A stretch of 64,000 bases of DNA from Synanceia verrucosa. Its lineage: Eukaryota > Chordata > Actinopteri > Perciformes > Synanceiidae. Location: assembly GCA_029721515.1 (NCBI GenBank), contig CM056554.1, forward strand, positions 26,642,236-26,706,235, given 5' to 3'. Each line of letters starts with the position of its first letter. The stretch's first letter is position 1. This document shows, one piece after another, positions 42,766-54,985 of this stretch. A model generated the notes under the pieces. The model was not told where the DNA came from. It did no database searches and saw nothing but the letters and a program-made list of their open reading frames with translations. The translations under genes were made by a program, and so were the position numbers.

Positions 42766-43691
42766 TGTAACAAACTCACGGAGAGCTGTCATCAGATTAA
42801 CGTCATTGGTTCATAAAAACACGCATTCAGGCATCAAAACTCAAGTGCTTAGTTTTATTTAAGTGTTTTTCATGAGTGAAGTGACGGATAGAGGAGGGGA
42901 AAAAAATACCAGTGTCTTTAATAGTTAAATAGTCCCACACCGTGGATGCAGCACAACAAAAAAAGGCGTTTCTTTTGATCCGTCACAAATCCCGGAAAAA
43001 TAGGAATACAAAAAAATCTCAGTCCTTATCCAAAGCCCAACAAAATCAATAACGATACTGGTCCAAGATTATCACAGGAATCCAATGATTACGGCACGAC
43101 AGTCTTTCAGTTCCCACAATCAAAAAAAACAAAAAGGTGAAAAAAAAAGGATCGATCTCACCTCCTGGATGACAGGCACGAGTTTAATGTCGACAGGAAA
43201 ATAATCCAAGACATAATCCATCTCCGCTTCGAGGCCATGTTTAATTCATATTCTGAAGATGAGACTATCAAACGATAACCGGCGTCTTCCTCCTCATTCA
43301 TTCCCCCCCTTTTCCTCTTCCGTGTCTCATTTAAAAGGTGGACATGTGATTCACTGGGAGCACAGCCATAGGATCAGGACAGGGAAAGTGGGTGCGTGTG
43401 AGAGTGAGAAGGTGAGTGACAGCTCTGAACCCTATCATTTACCTAGACCTTTACTCCAAACCACTAACCTCTGGCCATGGAAGATGGGGAAGGTATTATA
43501 GCTACCATAGAATTAAAGATAAATGGATAAATTTACCTGACCAGGTTTTCAATAATTGATTCTTATTTAAACAATGAAGCTCACCGACATAGACATTTCC
43601 TACTAACCCAATTTTTTTTTTTTCAAAGAATAACCAAGATTCTTCCTAATGACGGAGTACTAAAGAATTACTCTTCATGGCAGATGCCACA
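42766..43691 (-). repeat. 3-prime LTR of deleted gypsy element
   Basis: On the minus strand it starts TGTGGCATCTGCCATGAAGA and ends GAGTTTGTTACA (TG...CA ends). Its length of 926 bp is inferred from these ends and the flanking ATGG, because the partner LTR is almost entirely deleted. Confidence 0.7.
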
Positions 43692-45071
43692 GTCCCCGCC
43701 CCCAGACTGGAAATGGTAGGAGGAGGACCAAAATAGGTCTTCAGGTTCACTACGTTTACAGTGTCATTAGAATTATCAGGGAAACGGACTCTGTAGTTCA
43801 ATGGTCCTAATTTCTTTTCCACTATGCATGGTCCTGTCCACTTTGGTGCCAGCTTGGCGGTGAACCTCTTGGATGCATCAGACAGTGGATGAACTTTGAC
43901 CCACACAAGGTCTCCTTCTAGGCTCCTTCTTGACATCCCTTCTCTTCAGGTTGTAATATTTTGCTTGCCTTTTTTGGGCTTTTCTAATATTTTCCGCCAC
44001 TTCTTTTTTGAGTTCCAGCTGTCTCTCTAGGACATTATGTCTGGATGAGGTTGGCAAAGGAGCTTTGGGCAGCAGCTGTTCAAGAGGGCCCTTCAAAGGG
44101 CGTCCCAGTTGTAGGATGGCAGGAGAGAACCCAGTGGACTCTTGCAAGGAGGAGTTGATGGCAAAACGGAATTCATGGACCCACCTGTCCCAGTCATGCC
44201 GCCTTCCTGCAACATATGACGCAATCATCCATTTCAGGGAACGGTTCACCCTCTCTGTCTGGTTCGTTTGAGGGTGATAACTGGTGGCGAACTTGTTGGT
44301 CACTCCCCAGGCTTTGCAGATGCTACTTCGGAGATGGCTGGTGAATTGACTTCCATGGTCAGAAAGGAGGTATTTAGGAGTACCCCACCTGGTGAACACC
44401 TCTTCTGTGAGAATTCTCACCAGCTTCGGTGTCTTGCTATTAGGGACAGGGAAAAGCTCAGTCCACTTGGAATAGTAGTCCACCAGCACAACCGGGTAGT
44501 GATTTCCCTTGCGACTGCAGGAAAAGGGCCCATGATCAATGCCTAGCATCTCACGAACTTCTGACACTTGCGTTGACTGCAGCAGTCCACTGGGTTTGGT
44601 GTTAGATGGTTGGTGTTGTTGGCAGACCAAACATTCCTTTACAAATTTCCAAGTATCCTTACGAATATCAGGCCACCAAGCGACTTCCAGAATACGGAGA
44701 AGTGTCTTTAATCTCCCAAAGTGACCCCCTAAAGGATTATAATGGAAGTACTGCAGGAACGTCAGACGCAGTACTTCTGGGACTACTAGCTGGTGCTTGT
44801 GTCCATCTCGAGCAATTGGCACTCTTCGGTAAAGCAGTCCCTGGTGGTCAAGGAAGGAAATTCTGTCTGGAGGAAGACACTCAAGAGGTGGCATTTGCTC
44901 CCGGACATCTCTGATGTATTCATCCGTTTTGGGCAGTCGCAATTTCATCCAGTGAGTTTGGGAGATCTGTGGACACTTTGGCAGTACCATAACATACAGC
45001 CAGGCTTCTGGAGGTTGGGGCACACTCCGGCCTGGACTCTGGGATCCGCGACAAAGCATCTGGAACAACAT
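43646..45071 (-). pseudogene. Gypsy integrase, two frames
   Basis: From about 44940 to 43878 one frame carries the integrase: an HHCC-type zinc region (HYNPLGGHFGRLKT ... CLVCQQHQ), then the core (EMLGIDHGPFSCSRKGNHYP, TPKYLLSDHGSQFTSHLRSS, HPQTNQTERVNRSLKWMIAS) containing the D,D,E acidic residues. The C-terminal GPY/F-like part (PKWTGPCIVEKKLGPLNYRV) is in another frame at 43936-43700. Frameshifts at both joins and the deletion upstream make it non-functional. No chromodomain is seen, unlike the element at 33.7-39.9 kb, so this is a different lineage. Confidence 0.9.
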
Positions 45072-45216
45072 TCAATGTCCCCCTCCTGTACTGGACAGAG
45101 AAGGTGAAAGGCTGGAGTCTGAGGGCCCAACGGGTAAGGCGTGAAGAAGTCTTTGGGCTATTGAAAATCCAGGACAGAGCTGCATGATCTGTCACCACTT
45201 CAAATTGCACCCCTTT

Positions 45217-46353
45217 TCACTTTTCTACTGCCCATACAACAGCCAGACATTCCTTTTCTGAAACCGAATAGTTTCGTTCAGCCATAATTAGTAATCGGGA
45301 TGCAAAAGCAATCACATGTTCCCCATCATCTCCTTCTTGGCTCAGCACGGCCCCCAGCCCTACATCACTGGCATCAGTGGATACTGTGAAGGGCTTTTCT
45401 AGGTCTGGGTGGGAAAGAACTGGAGGGCATTGCAAGGCTTCTCTCAGACCCACCCAACTCTTCTCACAGTCCTCTGTCCACATCCATTTTACATTCCTCT
45501 TCTTCAGGTTATTCAATGGGGCTGTGATATCAGCAAAGTTTTTAATAAACTTGTGGTACCATCCAGCAAGTCCAAGGAACCGCTGCAGTTCTTGGATGTT
45601 TTGTGGCCGAGGATATTCACTTATGGCCCTGAGCTTCTCAGGGTCTGCTGATACTCCTTGACAAGAGACCTGATGGCCCAGAAACGTCAAGGATGACTTA
45701 AAGAAATGGCACTTCTGCAGGTTAAGTGTTAGAGAGGAACTATGGAGTTTCTCAAACACCTTCCTTAGATTGTTTAAGTGAGAAGTAGCTGACTTTGAAT
45801 ACACAATGATATCGTCTATGTAAACAAAGCAACAGACACCTTTCAGTTCCGCCAAAACCTTCTCCGTAAGCCTCTGAAAAGTAGCACCAGAGTTCTTTAG
45901 GCCAAACGGCATGGAGAGAAAATGAAAGAGGCCAAACGGGGTGACAAAAGCAGTCTTCTCAATGCTGGCTTCATCCATAGCAACTTGCCAGTATCCAGAA
46001 TGAAGATCTAGAGAGCTGAATATACAGGCCACAGCAAAAGACTCAAGGATGTCATGTATCTTCGGCATGGGATAGGCATTGAAAAGCGTCCCCTCAGCCA
46101 GCATCTCCTTCAGCTGCCGTTGAATAATGTCTTTTTTAAGCGGCGACACCCGGTAAGCTGGACAACGCAGGGGCATGTCATCGGTGAGGCGGATGGTACG
46201 CTTCACAAGGGATGTTTTCCCTGTCTTACCAGAGCAAACCGATGGCCACTCCTTTATCAACTGTAAAAGCTCAGGCCTAGAATCAGGGGGCAAGTCAGGC
46301 AGCATATTCAAATGAGCCCCAGTTTTTTTGGATGGTATGCCCCGTAGGGGCAA
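45217..46353 (-). pseudogene. Gypsy reverse transcriptase and RNase H, internally deleted
   Basis: A 378-codon stretch on the minus strand. It starts in the region before the RT (VKRTIRLTDDMPLRCPAYRV), loses the fingers segment (the frame jumps from LKEMLAEGTLF to NAYPMPKIHD), and continues with FSSLDLHSGYWQVAMDEASI, CCFVYIDDIIVYSKSA (YIDD box), TFLGHQVSCQGV and the RNase H start FTVSTDASDVGLGAVLSQEG. It ends at an in-frame TGA after AVEK. RNase H continues in the same frame to 44920 (VTDHAALSWIFNSPKTSSRL). Confidence 0.9.
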
Positions 46354-46618
46354 AGCGAAATAAATACTGAGACTTGCTGATCCATTAGTTGTGTGCCATT
46401 CCCTTTCTCGTTCACTCTAATGACGGAGTACTGAAGAATTACTCTTCATGGCAGATGCTACAATGGAAAGTAAAAACAGTTGAGAGGAATTAGAATAAAG
46501 CTGGCTCAACAACACAACAATAGTTATTTTTCTGTACATGGGAAATTTGTGTTTAACTCATTTTATTTTTATGTATTTATTTACATTTTACTTCATTGTT
46601 AGTATAATTACTAATAAT

Positions 46619-46619
<1 letters not shown>

Positions 46620-46653
<34 letters not shown>
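46620..46653. repeat. ATT microsatellite
   Basis: Eleven or so uninterrupted ATT triplets. Confidence 0.95.
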
Positions 46654-47039
46654 TTGGATAATGCCATATGTTGTTGTTGTTTGGGGATTGTTTTGATTTA
46701 TTGTATTAATTTCAAAATTTTCACATCAAATCAAAAGCCTTTATATGACAGCGTGTATACAGCGAAATTAGGAGTGCTGCTCCACATGGTGCTCAGTAAA
46801 AAAAAAATAGTCAAGCTTGAAAAAATAAAATGGAAAAGATAAGTTTTGTTTGAAAATTAGCTATTTTTTACACTAGCAAGGCACAGTTACTGTGACAGAA
46901 ATGTTATTGCACAAAATTATTAAATTATTGCACATTTGTTTGTTACTATTATTGCACAGAAAGGTAATATCTATTTATAATATATGAAACATAACACCGA
47001 TATAACAATATATAAAGTGGGTCCTTTTATTCTGCTCTT

Positions 47040-47165
47040 AACAGTCCCTCGGGAAGAGCAACGAGGAGGGATTCCTCTTCAGGATGGACAGACATGCAAT
47101 AGATGCCATGTGTACAGAATAACAACAATGAAAAACACATTAACACTACATATAACAACAGTTAA
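47040..47165 (-). mobile_element. L2-like LINE 3-prime UTR fragment
   Basis: GGAGGGATTCCTCTTCAGGA followed by CAGACATGCAATAGATGCCA and TAACACTACATA matches 24730-24820 of the LINE nested in Tc1, so it is a remnant of the same family. Confidence 0.65.
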
Positions 47166-47184
47166 CACATATAGAATAGTAGGA

Positions 47185-47720
47185 AAGTAGGCAGGTAGGG
47201 TCGCTGAAAGCAGCACATGATGAGGACCCAAACATAAGTTTCAAAGTAAAGAACGTCTTTCAATTATCACCAAGAGTGTGGTAACAATGGCAGAGTTTTA
47301 CAGGGACTTGAGGTAAATAAAAAAAATTGCGAGTATAAGGAACAGAAGAAGCTCACAAGAAGTCTATGAAGCTAAACAACATTACAATAAACACTCAACA
47401 AAGTGGCTTCTTGAGATAAGGAAATACGAACAAATTAACGGCTAAACGGTAAGGTCAACAAGAAAGACCATGATGTGGACCACTAGACTAAAATAAGAAA
47501 ACAAAATCACTTACTAGAGGAACACTAGTGACTAAGAAACAAGTAGGAAAAAAACACAAGAAATCTTGAACACAAGAAATGAGTCTGGGTTCTACAAAAC
47601 ACACACAAAGAGACTCATAAGAAAAGAGAGGACTTCAAAATAAAAGAGGAACTGACAAAACAACACGAAGACAAGACTGGAATTATAAAACTAAACTTAA
47701 CAAGACACAACACAATCACA
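47185..47720 (-). mobile_element. Possible solo LTR
   Basis: The stretch has an arrangement like the gypsy LTRs in this window: AAAGTAAAGAACGTCTTTCA near one end, many short direct A-rich segments, then ACTGACAAAACAACACGAAG and AAACTTAACAAGAC at the other end. No partner or target duplication was identified, so this is tentative. Confidence 0.35.
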
Positions 47721-47952
47721 CATATCGCCACAAAGGATTTCATTGATAAAAAATATTTGTTTCTTGATTGCATCTCATTTTTAATTTCCATGGTAACATT
47801 TAATTTACTTACTCGAGGTGTTAAGTGTTAAATTTGTGAAATCATATTCCATAGAGGAGTCAAGTTTTTTTCAGAAACATAGAAATAAATGCAGAATCTG
47901 TGCAGGGCAGGAGTTGTGACATGTTGGCAGAGGTGCATCACCTCCTCCTGTG

Positions 47953-48396
47953 GAGGAGGAGGAGGAGGAGCAGACGAGGAGGAGGAGGCGCAGTGGAGGA
48001 GCAGAGGAGGAAGAGGAGGAGAAGGGGCAGACGAGGAGGAGGAGGAGCAGAGGAGGAGGAAGAGCAGTGGAGGAGGAGGAGCAGAGGAGTAAGAGGAGAG
48101 GAGGAGGAGTGGAGGAGCAGTGGAGGAGCAGAGGAGGAGGAGCGGAGGAGGAGGAGCAGAGGTGGAAAAGGAGAAGAGGAGGAGGAGGAGCAGAGGAGGA
48201 GGAGCCAGGGGAGGAGGAGCAGAGGAGGAAGACGAGCCGAGGAGGAGGAGGAAGAGGAGCAGAAGAGGAAGACGAGCCGAGGAGGAGGAACAGAGGAGCA
48301 GAGGAGGAAGACGAGCCGAGGAGGAGGAGCCAGGGGAGGAGGAGCAGAGGTGGAAAAGGAGCAGAGGAGGAGAGGAGGAGGAGGACAGGGTGATTC
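47953..48396. repeat. GGA/GAG-rich polypurine tract (about 440 bp)
   Basis: The + strand is almost only G and A with occasional C or T, built from GAGGAGGAGGAGCAGAGGAG variants. Both strands translate to long, strongly biased ORFs (Glu/Arg/Gly on plus, Ser/Pro/Leu on minus), which are artefacts. Confidence 0.95.
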
Positions 48397-49351
48397 ATCA
48401 CACACAGGGAAACAGCTGCTCCCCAGCCCATACATACTGTGCATATGGCCATGTAGACACACACACACACACCTGATGCATCTTCAAAACCCATTCAAAA
48501 ATAAATCTGCTGTAATAAATCTTTGAAGTAGTTCAACAAGCTTTAGCAAACAACATGAAGTAGTATAATTCAAGTATGTGAAGTGTCCACAGCCAAACCA
48601 CAGGTAGACTGATTTGATTTGAATTATCTATAATTATGTAATTTTAAATAATAGTGCCTCTGGATTTGTTTCGTTTCCTTGAACATTTTGTGTCTTTGTT
48701 TGTATTTTTACATTCAGCATAATTAGATTGTAGTTTCTAAAGGTGTCATAATTTCATACATGACATGCCTGTCATGGGCTGACAGGAAAGACAAGCGATC
48801 AGAACTTGTTTGCATATCATTGTAGAAAGACTCTCACCCAAATGTGGATACTATACATTCAGTTCAAGTATTCACAGTCTTGGTAGCAATAGAGGTGTTT
48901 TGCTGCTTTTCGTAGCACAGACTGTTGTTATGTTCGTATTGCTGTCACACTAATAAAAATATATGAGAGCAGAATAATATCATCTGCAGACGTACTGAAT
49001 GCTGCAGAGCTGGGAGCCGCTCTGAGGCTCCTGGTGCAGCTATCAGTGATCTGGATATGAAGCTGCCCAAAATTATTTAATTAAGTTCATTTGTGTGTGA
49101 TCAGTTCTGTGTGATGTCCATGTTCAGCGGACTTTGCATCGGCTGAGAATAAGACAAAGATAAAGATTCAAACTTTTAAGTGTTAGTTGAACATCAGGAG
49201 AAACAACGTAAGCAGCTAATCCCTGTAATTAAAGTTCATTTCAAAGTGAGTCATTTTCACAATTTGCAGAGGAGGGAGCATGCTATTCATCTATTCAGCA
49301 GAGGGAGCTGAGAGGAGGTCAGGCGAGTCCAGGACAGATAGGAAGCAATTA

Positions 49352-49379
49352 GCACACACACACACACACACACACACAC
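49352..49379. repeat. CA microsatellite
   Basis: Fourteen or so CA dinucleotides. Confidence 0.95.
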
Positions 49380-49851
49380 CGCTGTCTGGATTGTGTTCAA
49401 GGTTTTCTTGATTGAAGTCATGACCTGTTGGATGTGATGGATTATTGACTGACAACAACAAATGTTTGGAAAAGAAAAAAATCTTGATGATGTTAATTTT
49501 TCATTTGCTCTTTGAAACTTGCTGTGCTGAACAGAAATGACCACAGGACATGGTTGCATGTCTGATAGCAGTAAACATGCTTCACTGTAACCACAGATAA
49601 TGATCCGAGTAAAATACGTTTGCTTAACACAGAACCAAGAGGGACTATGTGCAGAAATGGAGTATCATATTAATTAACTGTGTTTTCTGTCGTTTATAAT
49701 AACCTGAAAATAAGGCTTGTTGTGTTTTTATCACCCTAGAAAGAGACATTAAAGATTTAATCCATTTTTATCACCAGCCACTGATTTCTGTTGCTCCTGA
49801 CGCACTATTGTCATGGTATGGGTGGCCTCGGAGTGTTTCCACGGTTATCCA

Positions 49852-50400
49852 GTGTTGTGAACAATGTTAACTAGTTACAGTAACTAGTTACTTCATTCGA
49901 AAAGTACCTCAATTACTTTGTTGATTACTGACACCAAAAAATAATGTGTTACTGTTAAAAACATCTCTTTAGTTGCTCTTTAGGACCCTGGGGAGTGAGA
50001 GTTTGTCTTATGGTGTGTTCACTGGAAGTCAGAACTTGGAGCTCTGATCATGTTAACCTCAAAGTTTAGTGCTCCCAGCTCTTCAGCCTTGTCGAGTCTG
50101 TTGTGATCTGGTATATCTGGTGAGATTAATCTGACTTTCTGAGTCGAAGATCTGACTTCACAGAGGTTCTGATTTAAATTCTGACTTGGTGCTTGGAAAT
50201 TACAACATTTGTGTTCAACCTGAATGCACCATGAGCCTAAACACACAAACACCAGGCTCCCAGTGCTGCTGCAGGGACATTAATCCTCTGTTTTACCAAC
50301 GATGTTTCTCTCCTCATGCTGGTAAAGTGGGGGGACGGATCAGTGTCTCTATGAATCTGAAGGGGACATGTCCCCTTGTCCATAGAGCCACCTTTAAGCC
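49852..50400 (+). mobile_element. hAT-type repeat sharing a block with 14.55-14.71 kb
   Basis: It starts CAGTGTTGTGAACAATGTTA ACTAGTTACAG, a hAT-MITE-like end. At 50240-50395 it contains CACCAGGCTCCCAGTGCTGC ... GATGTTTCTCTCCTCATGCT GGTAAAGTGGGGGGAC, which is about 90% identical to 14562-14700. The right end was not found. Confidence 0.5.
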
Positions 50401-51142
50401 CTTAAGCTATGGACGTAACGTCACGGGACATGACATCATCAGCAGGAATAATTCAACTTTTGGTTTCCCAGTAAAAGTGCGCTGTTTGCTCTTTGTAGTT
50501 TTAACCTCTGACCGTCTCGCTCCGTCGGCACACTTAATGGAGCAGGAAGTGAGGATAACAGACGCTCACCTTCTGCTTCTCGCTTTTGGACTTTTCTTTC
50601 CTTCTTGTCATTTCAGTCCACACGCTCAGAGATTCAGATTTCTAGATTTCTTTCAGATCTGTCTGGTATCTGCTCAGATTTTGTTGTCTTGATGGTGACC
50701 ATTTACTTCCACTTTTCCACTGTTGTCTTCTTCCTGATCTCCCACCTGTCATAAGAAACTAATGCAGGAATGGATTTGAGAGAGAAATACTCTGAATATG
50801 TTTTTGGCACAAAGTTCAGGTTTTGATTTTGCTGAATTGAGACATGACAAACTGTGAAACATTATCATTTGCCCTCATTGGCCTTTACCAGATGTCTCCA
50901 CTTAACACATTAACAGATCTGGGAATTTGGAAAGAAAACTGTTTTCCTAATAGCAAAGTTAGCAGTCCTCTCTTTCGTGTTGGCATGTCTACAGAAACAC
51001 TAGATGCTTCCAGCAGCACATCCTGTAGATATTTGTACTATTGGGTAAAATAAACAGGAAGTTCTGTGACTTGTGTTTCACTCTTTTGATGACTTTTGTT
51101 TAGCTTTATTCTTTCTCTTTCGACCTTCTTCCTCATCATCAG

Positions 51143-51229
51143 TGGGCTCCAGAGAGATGAAGGCCACCACCTGATGGAGATCCTGGCTCGCAGGGCTAAA
51201 ATCCAGATGACCGACTTTGCCAAGCTCTC
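51143..51229 (+). CDS. ptprn2: ptprn2 exon (last visible): membrane-proximal domain
   Basis: An 87-bp exon follows the pyrimidine-rich CTTCTTCCTCATCATCAG and ends at the strong donor GTACGT. It enters in phase 2, completing Asp of the preceding VITDTD, and leaves in phase 2. The peptide GLQRDEGHHLMEILARRAKI then QMTDFAKLS continues the ectodomain helix of the family (pattern L...G..L.E.(L/V)A......F). The following strand (VLGP.VTF in relatives), the transmembrane segment and the cytoplasmic PTP-like domain are not found in the remaining 12.8 kb, so this intron probably extends beyond the window. The gene is truncated at the 3-prime side by the window edge, not by mutation. Confidence 0.9.
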
Positions 51230-51957
51230 GTACGTATTTCTGTTTATTATTATTATTGTTATTTGTCAGTGACAGTGCGGCAGAAAAACATAGGGTTCTC
51301 ACTCCATCCCTGCTGTATTAATGCTGTTTGTTCTCTTAAAGTGAGCCGTCTGCACTGAAAATCCCCATCTAACCGACAGCCGGTATTTTTTCTACGGGTT
51401 AAAACCATTCATTTGTGTTGGAGCATCATAATAAACACAAACCCGCTCATTTCTTTCTGCTCTGACTTGCTGTTGAGAATGGTTTTGCACCTGTTGTGGC
51501 TAAAAACTTGCCAATAAATGAAGTCAGTTCAACCAGAACCAGCAGGCTGTGGAAGTGACACATCTCACACCGTCCATGTTTTTTCTGTCTGGCTGGAGCT
51601 GCAGACGCTTTCCACAGATTTACAGCTTTGAAACATACAGGTAGTTTAACTTAAATTATTATCACATAACCTGCTAAATTATAGGGATTTTTAATTTCTC
51701 AGAATCAAGTGTCTGCAACCATGGAATATGATCTAGCTGTTATTATTATTACTATTATTATTAGAGTCTAATATTACCGGCTGATATTAACATAACATGA
51801 CTATGATAGCTAATAGTCTGGACTGAAGCTGGACAACTTTTTGTGCCTTTCCTGGTTTTATTTGCACTATTTTCTTAATCATATGAAAGAGCAGGGTGGA
51901 TCAAACCCAATTTATAATTTAATGACTGTATTATTTACCAAGTCATGACCAGTTATA

Positions 51958-52140
51958 AGATAAGATATTATTCATCCCGAGGGAAATTCTTTCACTACAG
52001 TTTCCATGCACAGTAGGAAAAAGTGAGGAGATTTAAAAGATTTAAAAAGATTTATAAAAGTATATTCAGTGCAGAATAGTGCAAAAATCAAAACCGACAA
52101 TATAAACAATATAACAATATTCAAAAACTATAAGAACATA
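51958..52140 (-). mobile_element. LINE 3-prime end fragment
   Basis: GATAAGATATTATTCATCCC followed by GAGGGAAATTCTTTCACTAC is the reversed tail of a CR1/L2-type LINE, similar to 3070 and 33165. Only untranslated sequence remains. Confidence 0.55.
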
Positions 52141-52485
52141 AGAATATGTTCACCATGGTCGTTCAGTTTCCCAGTCAGTAAAATAATGCACTTTAAAAAG
52201 AAAATAACTCCAGTTGAAGATGGTGTCTTATTTTGCACAGAGAATGTTTCTATTTGGAGTCATGTTGCATTTCTGAATCATCCAGTAGGACATCACAATA
52301 AAATGAGTCATACTGTGTTAATTCAACAACAAGACATAACATTTAAAAAGCCTGCACATATGGGTAAAGGCTGATATCGGAAATGAAGACTTGGAAAATA
52401 TTGGATATTGGATCTAGGCAAAAAAAAGCCAACATGGAGCATCCCTAATTATTATTATTGATTTTGTTGTTGTTGTGGATCATGA

Positions 52486-52851
52486 GGGCGGCACGGTGGT
52501 GTAGTGGTTAGCACTGTCGCCTCATAGCAAGAAGGTACCGGCTTCGATTCCCGGCCCGGGGCCTTTCTGTGTGGAGTTTGCATGTTCTTCTCATGTCTGT
52601 GTGGGTTCTCTCTGGTACTCTGGCTTCCTCCCACCATCCAAAAACATGCATGGCGATTAGGTTAATTGGTTAATTTAAATTGTCCTTAGGTGTGAATGTG
52701 AGTGTGAGTGGTTGTCTGTCTCTATGTGTCTTGTGATGAACTGGACACTTGTCCAGGGTGTACCCTGTCTTTCACCCTAAGACAGCTGGGATAGACTCCA
52801 GCCCTCCTGACCCTATGAGAGGATAAGAGGGAGAAGATGGATGGATGGATG
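52486..52851 (+). mobile_element. V-SINE-like copy, full length
   Basis: The most complete copy here: tRNA-like head (GGGCGGCACGGTGGTGTAGT, A-box-like TAGTGGTTAGC, B-box-like GCTTCGATTCC), the central domain CTGTGTGGAGTTTGCATGTT through CTCCCACCATCCAAAAACAT, the tail ACAGCTGGGATAGACTCCAG, and terminal ATGG repeats. ATCATGA occurs on both sides (52479-52485 and 52855-52861), a likely target duplication. The head is a tRNA relic, not a tRNA gene. Confidence 0.88.
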
Positions 52852-53196
52852 TTCATCATGAATGAACAGGAGTTATTTAGCTTATATGGAACTTTCTTTT
52901 AATGAAGTTGCAGATACTTTATTTTTCTCAGGAGTTGGTGGAGACCAAAAACAGAGCTCAAAGACTAAGATTAGGTTGTAATTGTGTTTATTAACAGTTT
53001 AGGAATATTATTAGAAGTAGTATTATGAGACTCAATTGGTTTTTTTTGTTTGTTTTTTTGACTGTCAAACATGCAACTAGGCCGTTTTGGTATTTTCTCT
53101 TTCAAACTGTGAAGTTTAAACTTCAGAGTAAACAGATAAAGTTGTGAAGGTCACTTTCTTCAGCCCTGAAAATGAAGGTGGGTCCTCACAATGTGA

Positions 53197-53243
53197 GCGC
53201 ACACACACACACCCCCACACACACACACATACACACACACACA
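53197..53243. repeat. Interrupted CA microsatellite
   Basis: CA dinucleotides interrupted by CCCC and ATA. Confidence 0.9.
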
Positions 53244-54954
53244 GGGCTGCAGCAGGTTGTTCAGGAATTTAAAAATGCATACATTTCAATGCTTGTGATG
53301 TCCTTCTAAAAGTCTCTTTGGCCTCTAATAGAGCAGTGCCTCTGGACATGTAGCTCTGCCAGCTGTTACATGGCCAAGCAGTTGAATTAAATTCAGAGTT
53401 ATATCTGAAAAAACATCTTAATTGCTCACTGTCAGAGTAAACGGTGAAGGAGTAGAGGTCTACAGATGATGTGCATGACATGATTGACCATCCCTGCCTT
53501 GGACCTGTTGTGTCCAGCGGGAGGCGGTTTTCTACGTAAACTCTTCAGATATGAATGATTATGAGTCAGATCAGAGAAGACAAACTGCTGGGATCAAGAC
53601 CGAGCGATTTCCCAGCAACGCAAACCGTTAAAGTGTGAAAGGGAAAGAAGGATCGTGCCCTCAAAGAGTAGAAATACAAGGACATTGCCTTATTTTCATT
53701 CTGTCAACATATTTTTCTGCTCTGGGGGAAGAAAGTGTTATTGACACGTTGGAGTCGAGCCGCCACTGACTGCAATCATTTATTAATGAATCTGAACTCT
53801 GGCTGAACCCTCTTCCTCTCTGTGCTTCTCTTCCTCTCTCTCTGGACTTTTTCCTTTCTATCTGCTTCTTTGGTGCTCTGTCTCAGTGTGTTTCTGTCCT
53901 CTGCTGCAGTGGGTTACACTGTCACCAACTGCTGGGGATTACACTCAGTGCATGCAGACACTATACACTGTATGGTCTGTGTAAATAAAGACCTTAATGG
54001 TTATCGTAAAAGAGCTTTATGACCATCACCTCCATTTATTATAAGCCTGCTCTTATTGTTGCTGAGATCCAGTTGCAACATCAGCTGATTGGACTTTGTC
54101 TGCAGGCAGATTCAAACAGAAAGAGCAAATTCAAACCCAAGTTTGGAGAAAGTAAAAGAATGTTGCACTTATCACTCATCATTATTTATTGTATATTTGG
54201 TGGTTAATGATGTGAAACATTGGCTGCTTATGTTTCTTATTTAAAAAAAAAAATCACAGTTTGGCTTAAAATAATGAAACATTGTCACATCATGTAAGGA
54301 AAAATCGCTCAGGTCACGTCTCCTGAATAAAAGTCAAATATTCAGATGAAATTTTTTTGACCCAGTGTTTCCCACATTTTACACTTTTTTACAAGACTTA
54401 TTATAACATAATTAAGCCCCACTTAGGCCTAAATAAATGTAATTTTCATTAAAAGGAAGCCACAACCTAGGCTGAAAAGGTAAAATGACAAAACAAAAGG
54501 GTTATTTATGAGCTCCACATTTTTTTTTGTTTATTCAGTGTTTTTATTTTTCTCATATTTGATACTTTTTCCTCCATCACATTCTGTTGATTTATTGCTT
54601 TCATCCAAAGCAACTTACAATAATAAATAAACAATATATACAATAAATTTTGCGTGCAGAAAATGTAAAATTGTAGGAGAGAATTGCTCATGACCCACAG
54701 CCCTACCACGCACTAGACCCTCTACAGTTTGCCTACCAGGAGAAGGTAGGAGTGGATGATGCCATCACCTTCCTACTCCACCGATCTCTCTCTCACCTGG
54801 ACAGAGGCAGTGGTGCTGTGAGGATTACATTCTTGGACTCCAGTGCCTTTAACACCACCCAGCCTCTGCTCCTCAGGGACAAACTGACAGAGATGGGAGT
54901 GGACTCACACCTAGTGACGTGGATAACTACCTGACCAGCAGACCTCAGTATGTG

Positions 54955-54970
54955 CCACTAGGGGGCTGCA
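54955..54970 (+). promoter_or_regulatory. CTCF-like motif within LINE
   Basis: CCACTAGGGGGCTGCA is a very close match to the CTCF core. It lies in LINE-derived coding sequence, so it may be fortuitous. Confidence 0.35.
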
Positions 54971-54985
54971 GGTCCGACACTGTGG

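Larger units (their letters stand above)
42766..46462 (-). mobile_element. Ty3/gypsy element with large 5-prime deletion
   Basis: The 3-prime LTR is 42766-43691. Of the 5-prime LTR only the first 46 bp remain (46417-46462, matching 43646-43691). The whole element is flanked by ATGG (42762-42765 and 46463-46466), a 4-bp target duplication of the kind gypsy elements make. Gag, protease and part of the RT are missing: about 60 bp after the LTR stub the sequence is already late pol. A purine-rich GGGGGCGGGGAC precedes the 3-prime LTR. Confidence 0.85.
40926..51142 (+). other. ptprn2 intron (10.2 kb)
   Basis: It holds the 30-33-bp minisatellite with a V-SINE (40959-41985), the deleted gypsy element (42766-46462), an ATT repeat (46620-46653), an L2 3-prime UTR piece and a possible LTR (about 47040-47720), the GGA-rich tract (47953-48396), a CA repeat (49352-49379) and a hAT-type repeat (49852-50400). 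The stretches 42000-42760, 48500-49340 and 50400-51140 show nothing I can name. Confidence 0.8.

Noticed and set aside
47871..48526. Long Glu/Arg-rich and Ser/Pro-rich ORFs on both strands
   Set aside because: All come from the GGA polypurine tract; open frames on both strands are expected from such composition.
52486..52560. Possible tRNA gene
   Set aside because: The A- and B-box-like motifs are the tRNA-derived head of a V-SINE, followed directly by the SINE body; no cloverleaf with normal arms was seen.
53920..54020. Next ptprn2 exon after CTCTGCTGCAG
   Set aside because: In the required phase 2 the translation does not resemble the next ectodomain strand, and no good donor follows before a stop.
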